A stretch of 49,483 nt of DNA, from the NCBI GenBank assembly GCA_027484725.1, contig JAIXSK010000032.1, positions 1-49,483 of the forward strand. The letters are read 5' to 3'. Numbering within the stretch: the first letter of the stretch is position 1; every line of letters begins with the position of its first letter. A program made the position numbers and the translations under genes. Shown one piece after another: positions 17,768 to 27,183 of the stretch. The DNA is from Flavobacterium sp. (GTDB taxonomy: Bacteria; Bacteroidota; Bacteroidia; Flavobacteriales; Flavobacteriaceae). Below the pieces are notes generated by a model. The model worked only from the letters and a program-made list of their open reading frames with translations. It made no database searches and had not been told where the DNA came from.

Positions 17768-18847
17768 TTATAAGTTGAAGATTTTATAGCTCTGATGGGT
17801 CTGTTTAACAACCTTTTCGGTGCGCTCAGGATGTGTGTCTGAAATAAACAATTGACCAAATTCATCGTTGTTGACCATCGATATAATTTGGGCCACGCGA
17901 TGCTCGTCAAGTTTGTCAAAAATATCGTCAAATAAAAGAATTGGTTTTTTGCCGCATTGTTTTTTGATGAATTCAAATTGAGCCAACTTAAGGGCAATTA
18001 AAAAAGACTTTTGTTGCCCTTGTGAGCCAAACTTTTTGATGGGATGATTTTCAATTTCAAAAATCAAATCGTCTTTATGGATGCCACAACTGGTATATTG
18101 AAGCATGCGATCTTTTGAGATGTTTTCGCTGAGTAATTGCAACAAGTTGTTTTGTTCAAGTTGCGATTCATATAGGAGTTGTACACTTTCAGAATCATCG
18201 CTGATGGTGCGGTAATAGTCATTAAAAATAGGCGTAAAATTTTCGATAAAATGATGTCTTTTCTGATGAATCTGATGGCCCAAAGCGGCTAATTGCTCGT
18301 TGTATATTTCTAAAGTGTCTGTTTCAAAAACCTGATTCAAAGCAAAATACTTTAAAAGCGCATTGCGTTGTTGCAACACTTTTTGATATTGTATCAGCTG
18401 TTGTAAATACATTTGGTCAGATTGCGATATCACACTGTCAACAAATCGACGACGGTTTTCGCTGCCTTCAACAATCAAATCGCGGTCAGCCGGTGAAATA
18501 ATCACCAACGGAATCAAGCCGATGTGGTCTGAAAACTTTTCATAAATACGCCCATTGCGCTTGAGTATTTTTTTCTGATTCTTCTTCAAGCTACACACAA
18601 TTTGCTCTGGTCGGTCTTCCATTTCAAAATCTCCGTCAATGACAAAGAATTCCTCACCGTGCCGAATGTTTTGTACCGCCATCGGATTAAAATAACTCTT
18701 GCCATAAGCCAAGTGATAAATGGCGTCAAGCACATTGGTTTTGCCCACACCATTGCGACCCACCAGACAATTGATTTTGGGGTCAAACTCAAAAACAGCG
18801 TCTGAAAAATTTTTGTAATTAATGAGCGAAACAGACTTTAAATGCAT
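17768..18847 (-). CDS. recF: DNA replication and repair protein RecF
   Basis: RecF is an SMC-like ATPase that helps load RecA at gapped DNA. The 359-residue product has Walker [10 protein letters not shown] at about 35-43, the ABC-type signature region [17 protein letters not shown] at about 262-278 and Walker [17 protein letters not shown] at about 295-310. The start is [14 protein letters not shown] at 18847; an ATG directly before it (18850) and a longer frame to 18880 are less likely. It is separated from the plus-strand TPR gene by 164 bp. It is not near dnaA or dnaN in this window. Confidence 0.95.
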   Translation of the reverse strand: MHLKSVSLINYKNFSDAVFEFDPKINCLVGRNGVGKTNVLDAIYHLAYGKSYFNPMAVQNIRHGEEFFVIDGDFEMEDRPEQIVCSLKKNQKKILKRNGRIYEKFSDHIGLIPLVIISPADRDLIVEGSENRRRFVDSVISQSDQMYLQQLIQYQKVLQQRNALLKYFALNQVFETDTLEIYNEQLAALGHQIHQKRHHFIENFTPIFNDYYRTISDDSESVQLLYESQLEQNNLLQLLSENISKDRMLQYTSCGIHKDDLIFEIENHPIKKFGSQGQQKSFLIALKLAQFEFIKKQCGKKPILLFDDIFDKLDEHRVAQIISMVNNDEFGQLFISDTHPERTEKVVKQTHQSYKIFNL

Positions 18848-18957
18848 CATAGAGTGCCAAGTAATTTTAAGCGAGCGCAAATTATTGAAATTATTGCGAA
18901 AGCCCGAGCATTATTTTCAAAAGAAAACAGTAAAAAATGAATAGAAAACAATTTTTT

Positions 18958-18990
18958 TTTGCGCGTGTTAGAATAAAAATTTTATTTTTG
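18958..18990 (+). promoter_or_regulatory. Promoter of the TPR protein-ribH unit
   Basis: TTG (18959-18961), a 21-bp spacer and TATTTTTG (18983-18990) match the Bacteroidetes -33/-7 consensus. The -7 box ends 21 bp before the ATG at 19012. Confidence 0.7.
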
Positions 18991-19011
18991 CGGCTCATTA
19001 AATTAAAATAA

Positions 19012-19800
19012 ATGGCTACTTATAACAAAAGAGGTTACAAAGCTCCCAAAGAAAAAGAAACAGTTGTAGATAACAACTTCATTGAAGAAGATATCAAAAT
19101 TGATGAGAAAGACAGTACCACAGCTGGTGTTTTCAACTCGTTAGACAGTACAGCTTCAAAAGCAGAAGAATGGGTTGAGCGCAATCAGAAATACATTTTT
19201 GGTATTGTAGGTGCGGTTGCTTTGGTAACAATTGGTTATTTGTTGTACCAAAAATTTATTGTTGAGCCTAAAGAAGATGAAGCCGCAGCCGAAATGTTCA
19301 CCGCACAACAAAATTTCCAAAAAGCCGTAGATGCTACCAAAGGAGCTGATTCTTTGTTCAATTTGGCTTTGAACGGTGCTGAAGGTAAATTTGGTTTTAA
19401 AGATATTGCAGATAAATTCTCAGGAACTGCTGCCGGTAACTTGGCCAACTATTATTCAGGGATTGCATACCTCAATACAGGTAAATACGATCAAGCGATT
19501 GCTTCCCTTGAAAAATTTAAATCTGACGATCAAATTTTAAGCACATTGGCCATAGGAGCAATTGGAGATGCTTATGCGCAGAAAAAACAACTCAAACAAG
19601 CTGTTGAATACTACGTGAAAGCTTCAGGAATGAACAAAAATGACATGACTACACCACGTTTCTTGCTCAAAGCAGGTCAAACTAATTTAGAGTTGGGTCA
19701 AAAAGCTGAAGCCTTGAAATATTTCACACAAATCAAAGAACAATACGAGACTACTCCTGAAGGTGGAATGGTGGATGGATTGATTGGTTTGGCGCAGTAA
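19012..19800 (+). CDS. TPR-containing single-pass membrane protein
   Basis: The 262-residue protein has a charged cytosolic N-terminus (about 1-60), one membrane helix at about 64-84 (YIFGIVGAVALVTIGYLLY) and a C-terminal tetratricopeptide region at about 100-260, including GNLANYYSGIAYLNTGKYDQAIASL-like units. The layout resembles YfgM, a Sec-translocon-associated ancillary protein, but similarity is only architectural. It lies 24 bp upstream of ribH and shares its promoter, an arrangement I recall from other flavobacteria. The role is unknown. Confidence 0.85.
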   Translation: MATYNKRGYKAPKEKETVVDNNFIEEDIKIDEKDSTTAGVFNSLDSTASKAEEWVERNQKYIFGIVGAVALVTIGYLLYQKFIVEPKEDEAAAEMFTAQQNFQKAVDATKGADSLFNLALNGAEGKFGFKDIADKFSGTAAGNLANYYSGIAYLNTGKYDQAIASLEKFKSDDQILSTLAIGAIGDAYAQKKQLKQAVEYYVKASGMNKNDMTTPRFLLKAGQTNLELGQKAEALKYFTQIKEQYETTPEGGMVDGLIGLAQ

Positions 19801-19824
19801 TCAAAGCCCAAAACACCGCCAAAC

Positions 19825-20319
19825 ATGGCTACTGAAAATAAAAACTTATCTAATTACGATAAAAATGCAATCCCAAACGCGAAAGATTTTCGGTTTGGGA
19901 TTGTTGTTTCTGAGTGGAACGATAAAATTACCAATGGTCTTTTTGCTGGAGCCGAAGCGGCTTTGCTTGATTGCGGAGCTTTGCCCGAAAACATTATTCG
20001 CTGGAATGTGCCGGGTAGTTTTGAACTGGTCTACGGCTCTAAGCGCATGATTGACACCCAAAAACCCGATGTGGTCATTGCTATAGGTTGTGTGATCAAG
20101 GGTGAGACGATGCACTTTGAGTTTGTCTGCGAAGGCGTTACCCAAGGCATAAAAGACCTCAATATAAACACCGATGTTCCGGTGATATTTTGTTTGCTCA
20201 CAGACAACAACGAACAACAATCTATGGATCGCAGCGGCGGAAAACACGGAAACAAAGGTGTTGAAGCTGCTATTGCTGCGATTAAAATGGCCGATTTGCG
20301 TCAGAAATCTGCTTTGTAA
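19825..20319 (+). CDS. ribH: 6,7-dimethyl-8-ribityllumazine synthase
   Basis: RibH condenses 5-amino-6-ribitylamino-uracil with dihydroxybutanone phosphate in riboflavin synthesis and usually forms 60-subunit or pentameric shells. The 164-residue product has RFGIVVSEWNDKI, RWNVPGSFELV, and GCVIKGETMHFEFVCEGV with the catalytic His. The C-terminal GGKHGNKGVEAA segment is present. The ATG at 19825 is chosen because the reading frame of the family starts there; it is 24 bp after the TPR gene. It is the only riboflavin gene in the window. Confidence 0.97.
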   Translation: MATENKNLSNYDKNAIPNAKDFRFGIVVSEWNDKITNGLFAGAEAALLDCGALPENIIRWNVPGSFELVYGSKRMIDTQKPDVVIAIGCVIKGETMHFEFVCEGVTQGIKDLNINTDVPVIFCLLTDNNEQQSMDRSGGKHGNKGVEAAIAAIKMADLRQKSAL

Positions 20320-20401
20320 GTTTTCTTCATTTTTAGTTTTTACCAGCGATAAATCAGCTTTTTTATGCTCGTATTAACGATTTTTCATAAAGGAATTTAG
20401 T

Positions 20402-20409
20402 TAAATTTG
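20402..20409 (+). promoter_or_regulatory. Candidate -7 box for mutL
   Basis: TAAATTTG matches TAnnTTTG and lies 36 bp before the mutL ATG at 20446. No TTG is found at the -33 distance. Confidence 0.45.
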
Positions 20410-20445
20410 TACGCGTCGCTCATTGGCGCAACCTAAATTATATCC

Positions 20446-22317
20446 ATGTCAGGCATTATTCAGTTACTTCCCGATCATGTCGCCAATCAGATTGCAGCAG
20501 GCGAGGTGGTTCAGCGTCCGGCTTCGGTAGTCAAAGAATTACTCGAAAATGCGGTTGATGCTGGCGCTACAGATATCAAACTCATCGTTAAAGATGCCGG
20601 AAAAACCCTGATTCAAGTCATTGACAACGGCAAAGGGATGAATGCCACCGATGCTCATTTGTGTTTTGAGCGTCACGCTACCTCCAAAATCCGTCAAGCC
20701 GAAGATTTATTTGCTTTGCACACCAAAGGTTTTCGCGGAGAAGCCTTGGCCTCAATTGCGGCGGTGGCTCATGTTGAACTCAAAACACGCCAACCACAAG
20801 ACGAGTTGGGTTTACAACTCAGTATTGAAGGCGGAAAATTTCTGCAAGAAGAGGCGGCTGCTTTGCCTGAAGGAAGTTCGTTTTCGGTAAAGAATTTGTT
20901 TTTTAATATTCCGGCGCGTCGTAACTTTTTGAAGTCAGATGTCATTGAATTTCGTCATATTGTAGATGAATTCCAGCGCGTGGCTTTGGTGCATCCTGAA
21001 ATTTATTTTTCGTTTTACCACAACGGATCAGAAGTACACATTTTGCCGCCCGGTAACTTTCGCCAACGCATTGTAGGTATTTTTGCCGGAAAGACCAATG
21101 AAAAACTTGTTCCGGTGCACGAAGAAACTGATATTTTGCGCATCAGCGGATTTGTGGGCAAACCTGAATTTTCGAAGAAAAACAAAGGCGAACAATTTTT
21201 CTTTGTCAACGGAAGGTTTATCAAAAGCGGTTACTTGCATCACGCCATTATGAATGCCTACGAAGGTTTGCTCAAAGACGGCCTGCAACCCAGTTATTAT
21301 TTGATTTTAGAAGTTCCGACCCAAAGCATAGACATCAATATTCATCCGACCAAAACCGAAGTTAAATTTGATGACGAGCAGGCTTTGTATGCTATTTTGC
21401 GCTCATCGGTCAAACATAGCCTGGGCCAATTTAGTGTGGCGCCTGTATTGGATTTTGACCGAGATGCCAATTTGGATACGCCTTATCATTACAAAAACAA
21501 AGACGCTGATTCGGTGTATCCAACCATACAAGTTGATGCTACTTTTAATCCGTTTGCCGATGAAAAACCGGTCAAAACATCTGCACCAAACAACAAACAG
21601 AAATACAAAATGCCCGAAACCGCTTCGTGGGAAAGTTTGTATGTAGGGCTTCAATCAGACACCGACAGCGTTTGGGAGCCCGAAACCGCCTCTTTTGAGA
21701 GCGAACCAATTCACTCGGGCTTGTTTCATGAAACTGATGGCACTGAAATGCAAGGAGCGCGTTGTTATCAGTTGGCCAGAAAATATATTGTTAATCCCAT
21801 CAAATCAGGTTTGATTGTAATTGACCAGCAACGTGCACACCAACGTATTTTATACGAACAATTCTTGACCAATATGACTGTAGAGCAAGCTTCGAGTCAG
21901 CAGTTGTTGTTTCCGTTGGAGCTTGCTTTTTCAAGACATGAAATCTCAGCAATCAAAGAACTCGAGGCTTCTCTGAGCAGTACCGGTTTTACCTTTGATG
22001 CTATTGCTGAAGATTGCATAGTACTTTCGGGGATTCCGCCACAAATAGCAGCAGAACAAATTACTGAAGTTTTGCACGAATTGTTGCACGATTTGCAAGA
22101 AGGTATTCCCGGAAACAGTTTTAGTCAGAACGACATTATTGCACAATCAATGGCCAAAAGCATGAGCATTAAAAACGGGATGTATCTTTCTGAAAAAGAA
22201 CAAGAAAATCTCATTAATGGCTTGTTTGCTTGCAAAGCACCTGATGTTTCACCATTTCAAAAACCCACTTTTATCACCCTGCGGGTAGAAGATTTAGACA
22301 AAAAATTTGCCCTATGA
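20446..22317 (+). CDS. mutL: DNA mismatch repair protein MutL
   Basis: MutL is the GHKL ATPase that links mismatch recognition by MutS to downstream strand removal. The 623-residue product has ATPase motifs ELLENAVDAGA, DNGKGM and FRGEALASIA within residues 1-105 and PARRNFLKS at about 157-165. In the C-terminal domain the canonical endonuclease motif DQHA(x)2E(x)4E reads D460-Q-Q-R-A-H-Q-R with E471, and the CPHGRP-like motif reads SPFQKP. The endonuclease site therefore appears degenerate. The stop overlaps the next start as ATGA, so the rhomboid genes are co-translated. Confidence 0.97.
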   Translation: MSGIIQLLPDHVANQIAAGEVVQRPASVVKELLENAVDAGATDIKLIVKDAGKTLIQVIDNGKGMNATDAHLCFERHATSKIRQAEDLFALHTKGFRGEALASIAAVAHVELKTRQPQDELGLQLSIEGGKFLQEEAAALPEGSSFSVKNLFFNIPARRNFLKSDVIEFRHIVDEFQRVALVHPEIYFSFYHNGSEVHILPPGNFRQRIVGIFAGKTNEKLVPVHEETDILRISGFVGKPEFSKKNKGEQFFFVNGRFIKSGYLHHAIMNAYEGLLKDGLQPSYYLILEVPTQSIDINIHPTKTEVKFDDEQALYAILRSSVKHSLGQFSVAPVLDFDRDANLDTPYHYKNKDADSVYPTIQVDATFNPFADEKPVKTSAPNNKQKYKMPETASWESLYVGLQSDTDSVWEPETASFESEPIHSGLFHETDGTEMQGARCYQLARKYIVNPIKSGLIVIDQQRAHQRILYEQFLTNMTVEQASSQQLLFPLELAFSRHEISAIKELEASLSSTGFTFDAIAEDCIVLSGIPPQIAAEQITEVLHELLHDLQEGIPGNSFSQNDIIAQSMAKSMSIKNGMYLSEKEQENLINGLFACKAPDVSPFQKPTFITLRVEDLDKKFAL

Positions 22318-23063
22318 TGCAGATTACCCCCACCGTCAAGCAATTGCTTATTGTTAATGTACTGTTTTTTTTGGGCACACTTTGGCTCGGAGACCAGGCG
22401 TATAATTGGCTTTCGCTGTTTTACTTTGAAAATCCGAACTACCATCCGTGGCAGTTTTTAACGCATATGTTTATGCATGGCAACCTGATGCATATTTTTT
22501 TCAATATGTTTGCTTTGTACTCTTTTGGTTCGGCGCTGGAGTATTTCTGGGGCGGGCGCAAGTTTTTGTTTTTTTACATTTCTTGCGGATTAGGCGCGGC
22601 TTTATTGCACTCTGGAGTGAATTACATTTTGTTTCACCACGGATTAAATGACCTTATACAAGCGGGTTTTAAAACTGAAGATATTTTCAGCCTACTCAAT
22701 CAAGAGCAAATGGACACGCGTTGGACAGACGCATTGGGTCGATCTGGTTTGCAGAATTTTATCGGAGCCTATGCCAGTCCGGCCGTGGGAGCCTCGGGAG
22801 CAATTTATGGTTTGCTTGCAGCTTTTGCTTTTATGATGCCCGATGCCGAGTTGGCACTTATGTTTATTCCGATTCCCATCAAAGCCAAGTATTTTGTTCC
22901 CGGTTTAATTACCGTAGATTTGGTTTTGGGTTTATACGGGAATTCCATTTTTGGAGGTTCCAGCGGAATTGCACATTTTGCACATGTAGGCGGAGCGCTT
23001 GTTGGCTTTTTGATGATGTGGTATTGGCGTAAAGATCAGTTCAACAGAAATCGTTGGAATTAA
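22314..23063 (+). CDS. Rhomboid family intramembrane serine protease (1)
   Basis: The 249-residue multi-pass membrane protein has the rhomboid serine motif GASGAIYG (Ser161) and a histidine motif HFAHVGGALVG (probably His224), which together form the Ser-His dyad. About six hydrophobic segments are seen, and HPWQFLTHMFMHGNLMHIFFNM is the typical loop and TM2 of the family. It cleaves membrane helices of unknown clients. It overlaps mutL by 4 bp and is 3 bp from the second rhomboid gene. Confidence 0.94.
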   Translation: MMQITPTVKQLLIVNVLFFLGTLWLGDQAYNWLSLFYFENPNYHPWQFLTHMFMHGNLMHIFFNMFALYSFGSALEYFWGGRKFLFFYISCGLGAALLHSGVNYILFHHGLNDLIQAGFKTEDIFSLLNQEQMDTRWTDALGRSGLQNFIGAYASPAVGASGAIYGLLAAFAFMMPDAELALMFIPIPIKAKYFVPGLITVDLVLGLYGNSIFGGSSGIAHFAHVGGALVGFLMMWYWRKDQFNRNRWN

Positions 23064-23066
23064 ATT

Positions 23067-23939
23067 ATGAATATACTAGACGATTTGAAATGGCAGTACA
23101 GAAGCGGCGGTTATGAGCAAAAACTCATTTACTGGAATTGCGGCGTGTATTTGTTGTCAATTTTGTTTTTTTATCAGTTCAGATGGGGCGTTTTTAGTTT
23201 TCCGTCGTGGTTGGCCTTGTCTTCTGATATTTCTGAGGTTATTTTAAAACCTTGGACTTTAATAACCTATTTCTTTTTACATGCCGGTTTTTTTCACTTG
23301 CTGTTCAATATGATTGTACTCAATTATGCCGGGCGCATGTTTTTAACTTTCTTCAATCAAAAGCAACTCGTCGGATTGTACTTCTTGAGCGGAATATTCT
23401 CCGGTTTGTCTTTTAGTATACTGTACCCATGGTTTTCTCCTGAAAGTCATTCGTTAATTGTGGGTGCATCGGGTTCTATTATGGCTATTTTGGTGGCTAC
23501 AGCTACTTATGCTCCGATGATGAATATACGTTTGTTGCTCATCGGAAATGTCAAACTTTGGCAGTTTACCGCGGTGATTTTGTTTCTGGATTTGATTCAG
23601 ATTTTCTCAGAAAATACAGGCGGTCACATTGCACATTTATCCGGAGCTTTGTTTGGATTTTTGTTTGTAAAACTCTTGCAAAGCGGCACTGATTTGAGCA
23701 AGCCCGTTACTTTTATTTTTGATGCGCTGGCAGTAAATTCAAGAAAAAAAGCAAGCCCGTTTAAAAAAGTGCACCGCAATCAACCCATAAGATCGGCACA
23801 AAATATAAGTGCGCGTGTAGTGACAAAAGACAAGACACAACAACAAATTGATGAGATTTTAGATAAAATAAGTCAATCGGGTTATGACAGTCTGACCCAA
23901 GATGAAAAGGAATTTTTATTTAAAGCCGGAAAGCAGTGA
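23067..23939 (+). CDS. Rhomboid family intramembrane serine protease (2)
   Basis: The 290-residue protein has a rhomboid core in residues about 20-205 with GASGSIMAI (Ser135) and GGHIAHLSGALFG (His190). It has the WTLITYFFLHAGFFHLLFNM segment typical of the family. A basic cytosolic tail of about 85 residues follows; its end (QQIDEILDKISQSGYDSL) resembles a motif found in DUF6576-type rhomboid tails. It is 3 bp downstream of the first rhomboid and overlaps the next gene by 4 bp. The two rhomboids are clearly diverged paralogs, both with intact catalytic residues. Confidence 0.93.
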   Translation: MNILDDLKWQYRSGGYEQKLIYWNCGVYLLSILFFYQFRWGVFSFPSWLALSSDISEVILKPWTLITYFFLHAGFFHLLFNMIVLNYAGRMFLTFFNQKQLVGLYFLSGIFSGLSFSILYPWFSPESHSLIVGASGSIMAILVATATYAPMMNIRLLLIGNVKLWQFTAVILFLDLIQIFSENTGGHIAHLSGALFGFLFVKLLQSGTDLSKPVTFIFDALAVNSRKKASPFKKVHRNQPIRSAQNISARVVTKDKTQQQIDEILDKISQSGYDSLTQDEKEFLFKAGKQ

Positions 23940-24982
23940 AGAAAACCTCATGGTTCAACAAAGGTATGTTTTTCATCAACAGCGTTTTAGCGGTGTTGAC
24001 GTTTCTGGCTTATGTTTTACCTTTTTTGGCGCCCAAGTTGTTTCCGCTGTTATCAGTCTTGACACTTATTCTACCGCTTTTTCTCATTTTAAACGGTTTG
24101 TTTTTTGTCTATTGGCTCATTCAATTTAAAAAGCAAATCATTCTTTCGGGTTTGGTGTTGCTTTTGGGTATTACCTTCATCAATAAATTTTACAAGTTTT
24201 CACAGGTCAATCAGCCGGTGACCGAAAATGATTTTGTAGTGATGAGCTATAATGTGCGCTTGTTTAATTTGTTTGATTGGTTGCCTGATACCGATGTGGT
24301 TAGTTATATTCGCACGTTTGTCAATGATAAAAATCCGGATATTTTGTGTATTCAAGAATATTCTGAATCTGCAAACATTGACCTCAAGGTTTACCCGTAT
24401 AAATACGTTTATATGCAAGGAAAGAAAATCAAAACCGGAATGGCCATTTTTTCTAAATTTCCTATCATAGACGAAGGTCATCTGGTATTTCCCGAATCAA
24501 ACAACTGCACTACTTTTGCCGATATAAAAAAAGGAAAAGATATCATTCGGGTGTATAATATGCAGCTGCAATCTATCAAAATTTCGCCCGATGTCAATGA
24601 GATTTCTGAGAATATTGACGGCATCAATCAGCAGAAATCGCAACTGGTTTTTAACCGCATCAGCCGGGCTTTTCGCAAACAACAACAACAAGCTGAGATT
24701 TTGATGAACCACCGCAATACCTGTGATTATCCGGTAATCATTTGCGGCGATATGAACAACAGTGCTTATTCATACGTCTACCGTAGGGTCAAAGGAAATC
24801 TCAACGATGCTTTTGAAGAAGCCGGAAGCGGTTTTGGCAATACTTATCACTTCAAGTATTATCCGGCGCGTATTGATTACATTTTTGCCGATTCAGCCAT
24901 GAAAGTCAAGAATTTTGAATGCTTTCAAGATTTTGTCAATTCTGATCATTACCCAATAATGGCCAGATTTAGTTTAGACTAA
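23936..24982 (+). CDS. Membrane-anchored endonuclease/exonuclease/phosphatase family protein
   Basis: The 348-residue protein has two or three N-terminal membrane helices (about residues 8-80) and a C-terminal EEP (DNase I-like) domain. Catalytic motifs are present: MSYNVRLFN, DILCIQEYS with the metal-binding Glu, CGDMNNSAYSYVYR, RIDYIFAD and SDHYPIMARF. Substrates in this superfamily vary (nucleic acids, phospholipids, inositol phosphates), so the reaction is not predicted. The start is GTG at 23936, overlapping the rhomboid stop as GTGA. It is convergent with the WbqC gene, the stops overlapping. Confidence 0.92.
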   Translation: MKKTSWFNKGMFFINSVLAVLTFLAYVLPFLAPKLFPLLSVLTLILPLFLILNGLFFVYWLIQFKKQIILSGLVLLLGITFINKFYKFSQVNQPVTENDFVVMSYNVRLFNLFDWLPDTDVVSYIRTFVNDKNPDILCIQEYSESANIDLKVYPYKYVYMQGKKIKTGMAIFSKFPIIDEGHLVFPESNNCTTFADIKKGKDIIRVYNMQLQSIKISPDVNEISENIDGINQQKSQLVFNRISRAFRKQQQQAEILMNHRNTCDYPVIICGDMNNSAYSYVYRRVKGNLNDAFEEAGSGFGNTYHFKYYPARIDYIFADSAMKVKNFECFQDFVNSDHYPIMARFSLD

Positions 24983-25590
24983 AGACTTTGTTTTTTGAGG
25001 TAATCCAGCGCGTATCTTCCTTCATTAAACAACAAATCTAAGATGCTTAAATTGTTGATGTATCCGTGTTTGTCGCCAAAAACTTGGGTGTAGGGTGCAA
25101 AGGCAGAAGTGTCTTTTTTTCCGTTGGCCAAATTTCTATAATCATCAAAACCTTGGGCAGAATGAAAGTATTCTTCTGTTTTTTGGTAAGACAAGGGCAT
25201 TCCCAAACATTTTGCGACCAGTTCAATACATTGCAAGTTTAAATCTAAAAGGAATTCGTGCTTTTGACTAAAAACAGGTACAAATGCATCTTCATAAAAC
25301 TCAAAAAAAGGTGAGGAGCGATAAGCTGCCTCTAACGATTTGAAATGCTGTTTTTGCCAATCAAAAGCGTTTTCAATCCGGACGTCACGCGTTTTTTGAT
25401 GGGCTGCTTTGCTGTGTTTGATCGGAATATTGAGCAGTTGAACACCGTTTGGGCTGTATATGAGCATACGGTTTCGGCTGGTTTGCTTTTGGTAGTTGTC
25501 GTCTACTTCAAAAGTCACCGAATCTGCTTTTGCCATAGCAACAAAATGACTCACAGACGGAAAATAAGTGGGATGTATTAAAAGATTCAT
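24979..25590 (-). CDS. WbqC family protein
   Basis: The 203-residue protein fits the WbqC-like family: an N-terminal HPTYFPSVSHFVAMAKAD region, NYQKQTSRNRMLIYSPNG, and SPFFEFYEDAFVPVF. Members occur in O-antigen loci elsewhere, but in flavobacteria the gene accompanies lepB and dapB, so a link to polysaccharide here is not supported by neighbours. No membrane segment is present. It is 8 bp below lepB and its stop overlaps that of the opposite-strand EEP gene. Confidence 0.9.
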   Translation of the reverse strand: MNLLIHPTYFPSVSHFVAMAKADSVTFEVDDNYQKQTSRNRMLIYSPNGVQLLNIPIKHSKAAHQKTRDVRIENAFDWQKQHFKSLEAAYRSSPFFEFYEDAFVPVFSQKHEFLLDLNLQCIELVAKCLGMPLSYQKTEEYFHSAQGFDDYRNLANGKKDTSAFAPYTQVFGDKHGYINNLSILDLLFNEGRYALDYLKKQSL

Positions 25591-25598
25591 ACCTTAAA

Positions 25599-27137
25599 TT
25601 AAGCTTCTTTTTTCTTTTTCATATAAAACGAAATTCCAAAATAAGCCGCCAAAGCAATCAAGAAAAACTTAAAGTATGAATAAGGCTGACCTTCACCACC
25701 AACGGTTGTAAACAATCGCTCCCAACGGATTTTTGCCAGACCACTTTCATGCGGGTCCAAACTCATCCATATAAATACCGGTTTGCCCACTATATGATCT
25801 TCGGGCACAAACCCCCAGTAACGGCTGTCTTCAGAGTTATGACGGTTGTCACCCATCATCCAATAGTAATTTTGTTTGAAGGTATAACTATTGGTTACTT
25901 GCCCGTTGATTTTAATTTCAGAACCACTTACTTTTAAATCATTGTGTTCGTACACACTGATGATTCGTTTGTACAAGGGTAAATTTTCAGCCGAAAGTTG
26001 AACCGTTTTTCCTGCTTCTGGTATTACAATTGGTCCAAAATTATCGCGGTTCCAGCCATTGTTGTTTTGCGGAAAAATACCCGGTTCAGCATCGTGAGAA
26101 ATATTTTTTGTAACTCCGGTAATAATGGGATTAGATTTGAGTCTAGCCGCATTTTCAGCAGTCAATGATGAAAAAACATAAGTGTTTGGAGCGGTCTGAT
26201 AAACTGCATCCGTCACTTTTAAATCATGAATTACATAGTCCGGATTCATAGGGGTTCCGTTGGTAGTAATCGTATATGAAAACTGTGGTTTGGCGCGCTC
26301 CGGAAGGATAAGTTCTTTGTCATTAATAAAAATAACACCGTCTTTGATTTGCAATTTATCTCCTGAAGTAGCCACACATCTTTTGACGTAATTTGATTTT
26401 TTGTCAATGGGTTTATCGGCTTTGCGGGTTGAGCGATCAAAGAATTTATACACCGTATCAACCGGCCAGTTAAAGACCACAATATCATTTTTTTCAATCT
26501 TCTCAAAACCCGGAAATCTCAAATAAGGTAATTGTGGTTTGTTCAGATATGATTTGGTATTAATTACCGGAATCGTATCGTGTACCATAGGCGCAGCCAC
26601 CGTGGTCATTGGCACGCGGGCTCCATAATGAAACTTACTTACAAACAAAAAATCACCCACCAGTAAAGTCTTTTCAAGTGATGAAGTCGGAATCTGGAAC
26701 GGCTGCATGACATAAGTATGTACGATGGTGGCCACCACAATAGCAAAAAGCAATGAGCTAATGGTATCAGCACCTTTGCTGTTGTTCTCTAAACTGCGAT
26801 TGGGAATGTGGTTGAGTGGCTGTGTGTAATTCATATACAACACATACAAACCCAAAGTAGCAATACCCAAAACGGTATCTAAAGTGGTGTTCTTGCCAAA
26901 ACTTCTGAGCGTTTCAACCCAAACCACCGGGAACATAATTAAATTGACAATCGGAATAAACAACAAAATCGTCCACCAAGTGGGGCGGTTGATGATTTTC
27001 ATCAAGACGATGGCATTGTAAATCGGAACAGCTGCTTCCCAGCGTTTGCGGTTGGCCGCTTCATAAATTTTCCATGTTCCTAAAAAGTGAACCACTTGTA
27101 CAATCAAGAAAAAAACAAACCATTGAGCGAGTGTCAT
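25599..27137 (-). CDS. lepB: Signal peptidase I with N-terminal DUF5684-like domain
   Basis: LepB removes Sec signal peptides at the outer face of the inner membrane. The 512-residue product is much longer than E. coli LepB. Residues about 1-105 form a multi-helix DUF5684-like membrane domain. The S26 domain follows, with TM at about 125-145, QPFQIPTSSLEKTL giving nucleophile Ser153, and SNYVKRCVA giving the general base Lys252. WMMGDNRHNSEDSRYWGFV is the SGDN-type box. A large insertion separates the boxes, and a C-terminal helix ends in a poly-Lys tail. It is in the parAB-dapB operon, 46 bp after dapB. Confidence 0.95.
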   Translation of the reverse strand: MTLAQWFVFFLIVQVVHFLGTWKIYEAANRKRWEAAVPIYNAIVLMKIINRPTWWTILLFIPIVNLIMFPVVWVETLRSFGKNTTLDTVLGIATLGLYVLYMNYTQPLNHIPNRSLENNSKGADTISSLLFAIVVATIVHTYVMQPFQIPTSSLEKTLLVGDFLFVSKFHYGARVPMTTVAAPMVHDTIPVINTKSYLNKPQLPYLRFPGFEKIEKNDIVVFNWPVDTVYKFFDRSTRKADKPIDKKSNYVKRCVATSGDKLQIKDGVIFINDKELILPERAKPQFSYTITTNGTPMNPDYVIHDLKVTDAVYQTAPNTYVFSSLTAENAARLKSNPIITGVTKNISHDAEPGIFPQNNNGWNRDNFGPIVIPEAGKTVQLSAENLPLYKRIISVYEHNDLKVSGSEIKINGQVTNSYTFKQNYYWMMGDNRHNSEDSRYWGFVPEDHIVGKPVFIWMSLDPHESGLAKIRWERLFTTVGGEGQPYSYFKFFLIALAAYFGISFYMKKKKEA

Positions 27138-27183
27138 AATAGATCAGTTTGGTTATTTATATTTTATATTTTGATAAATCTCA

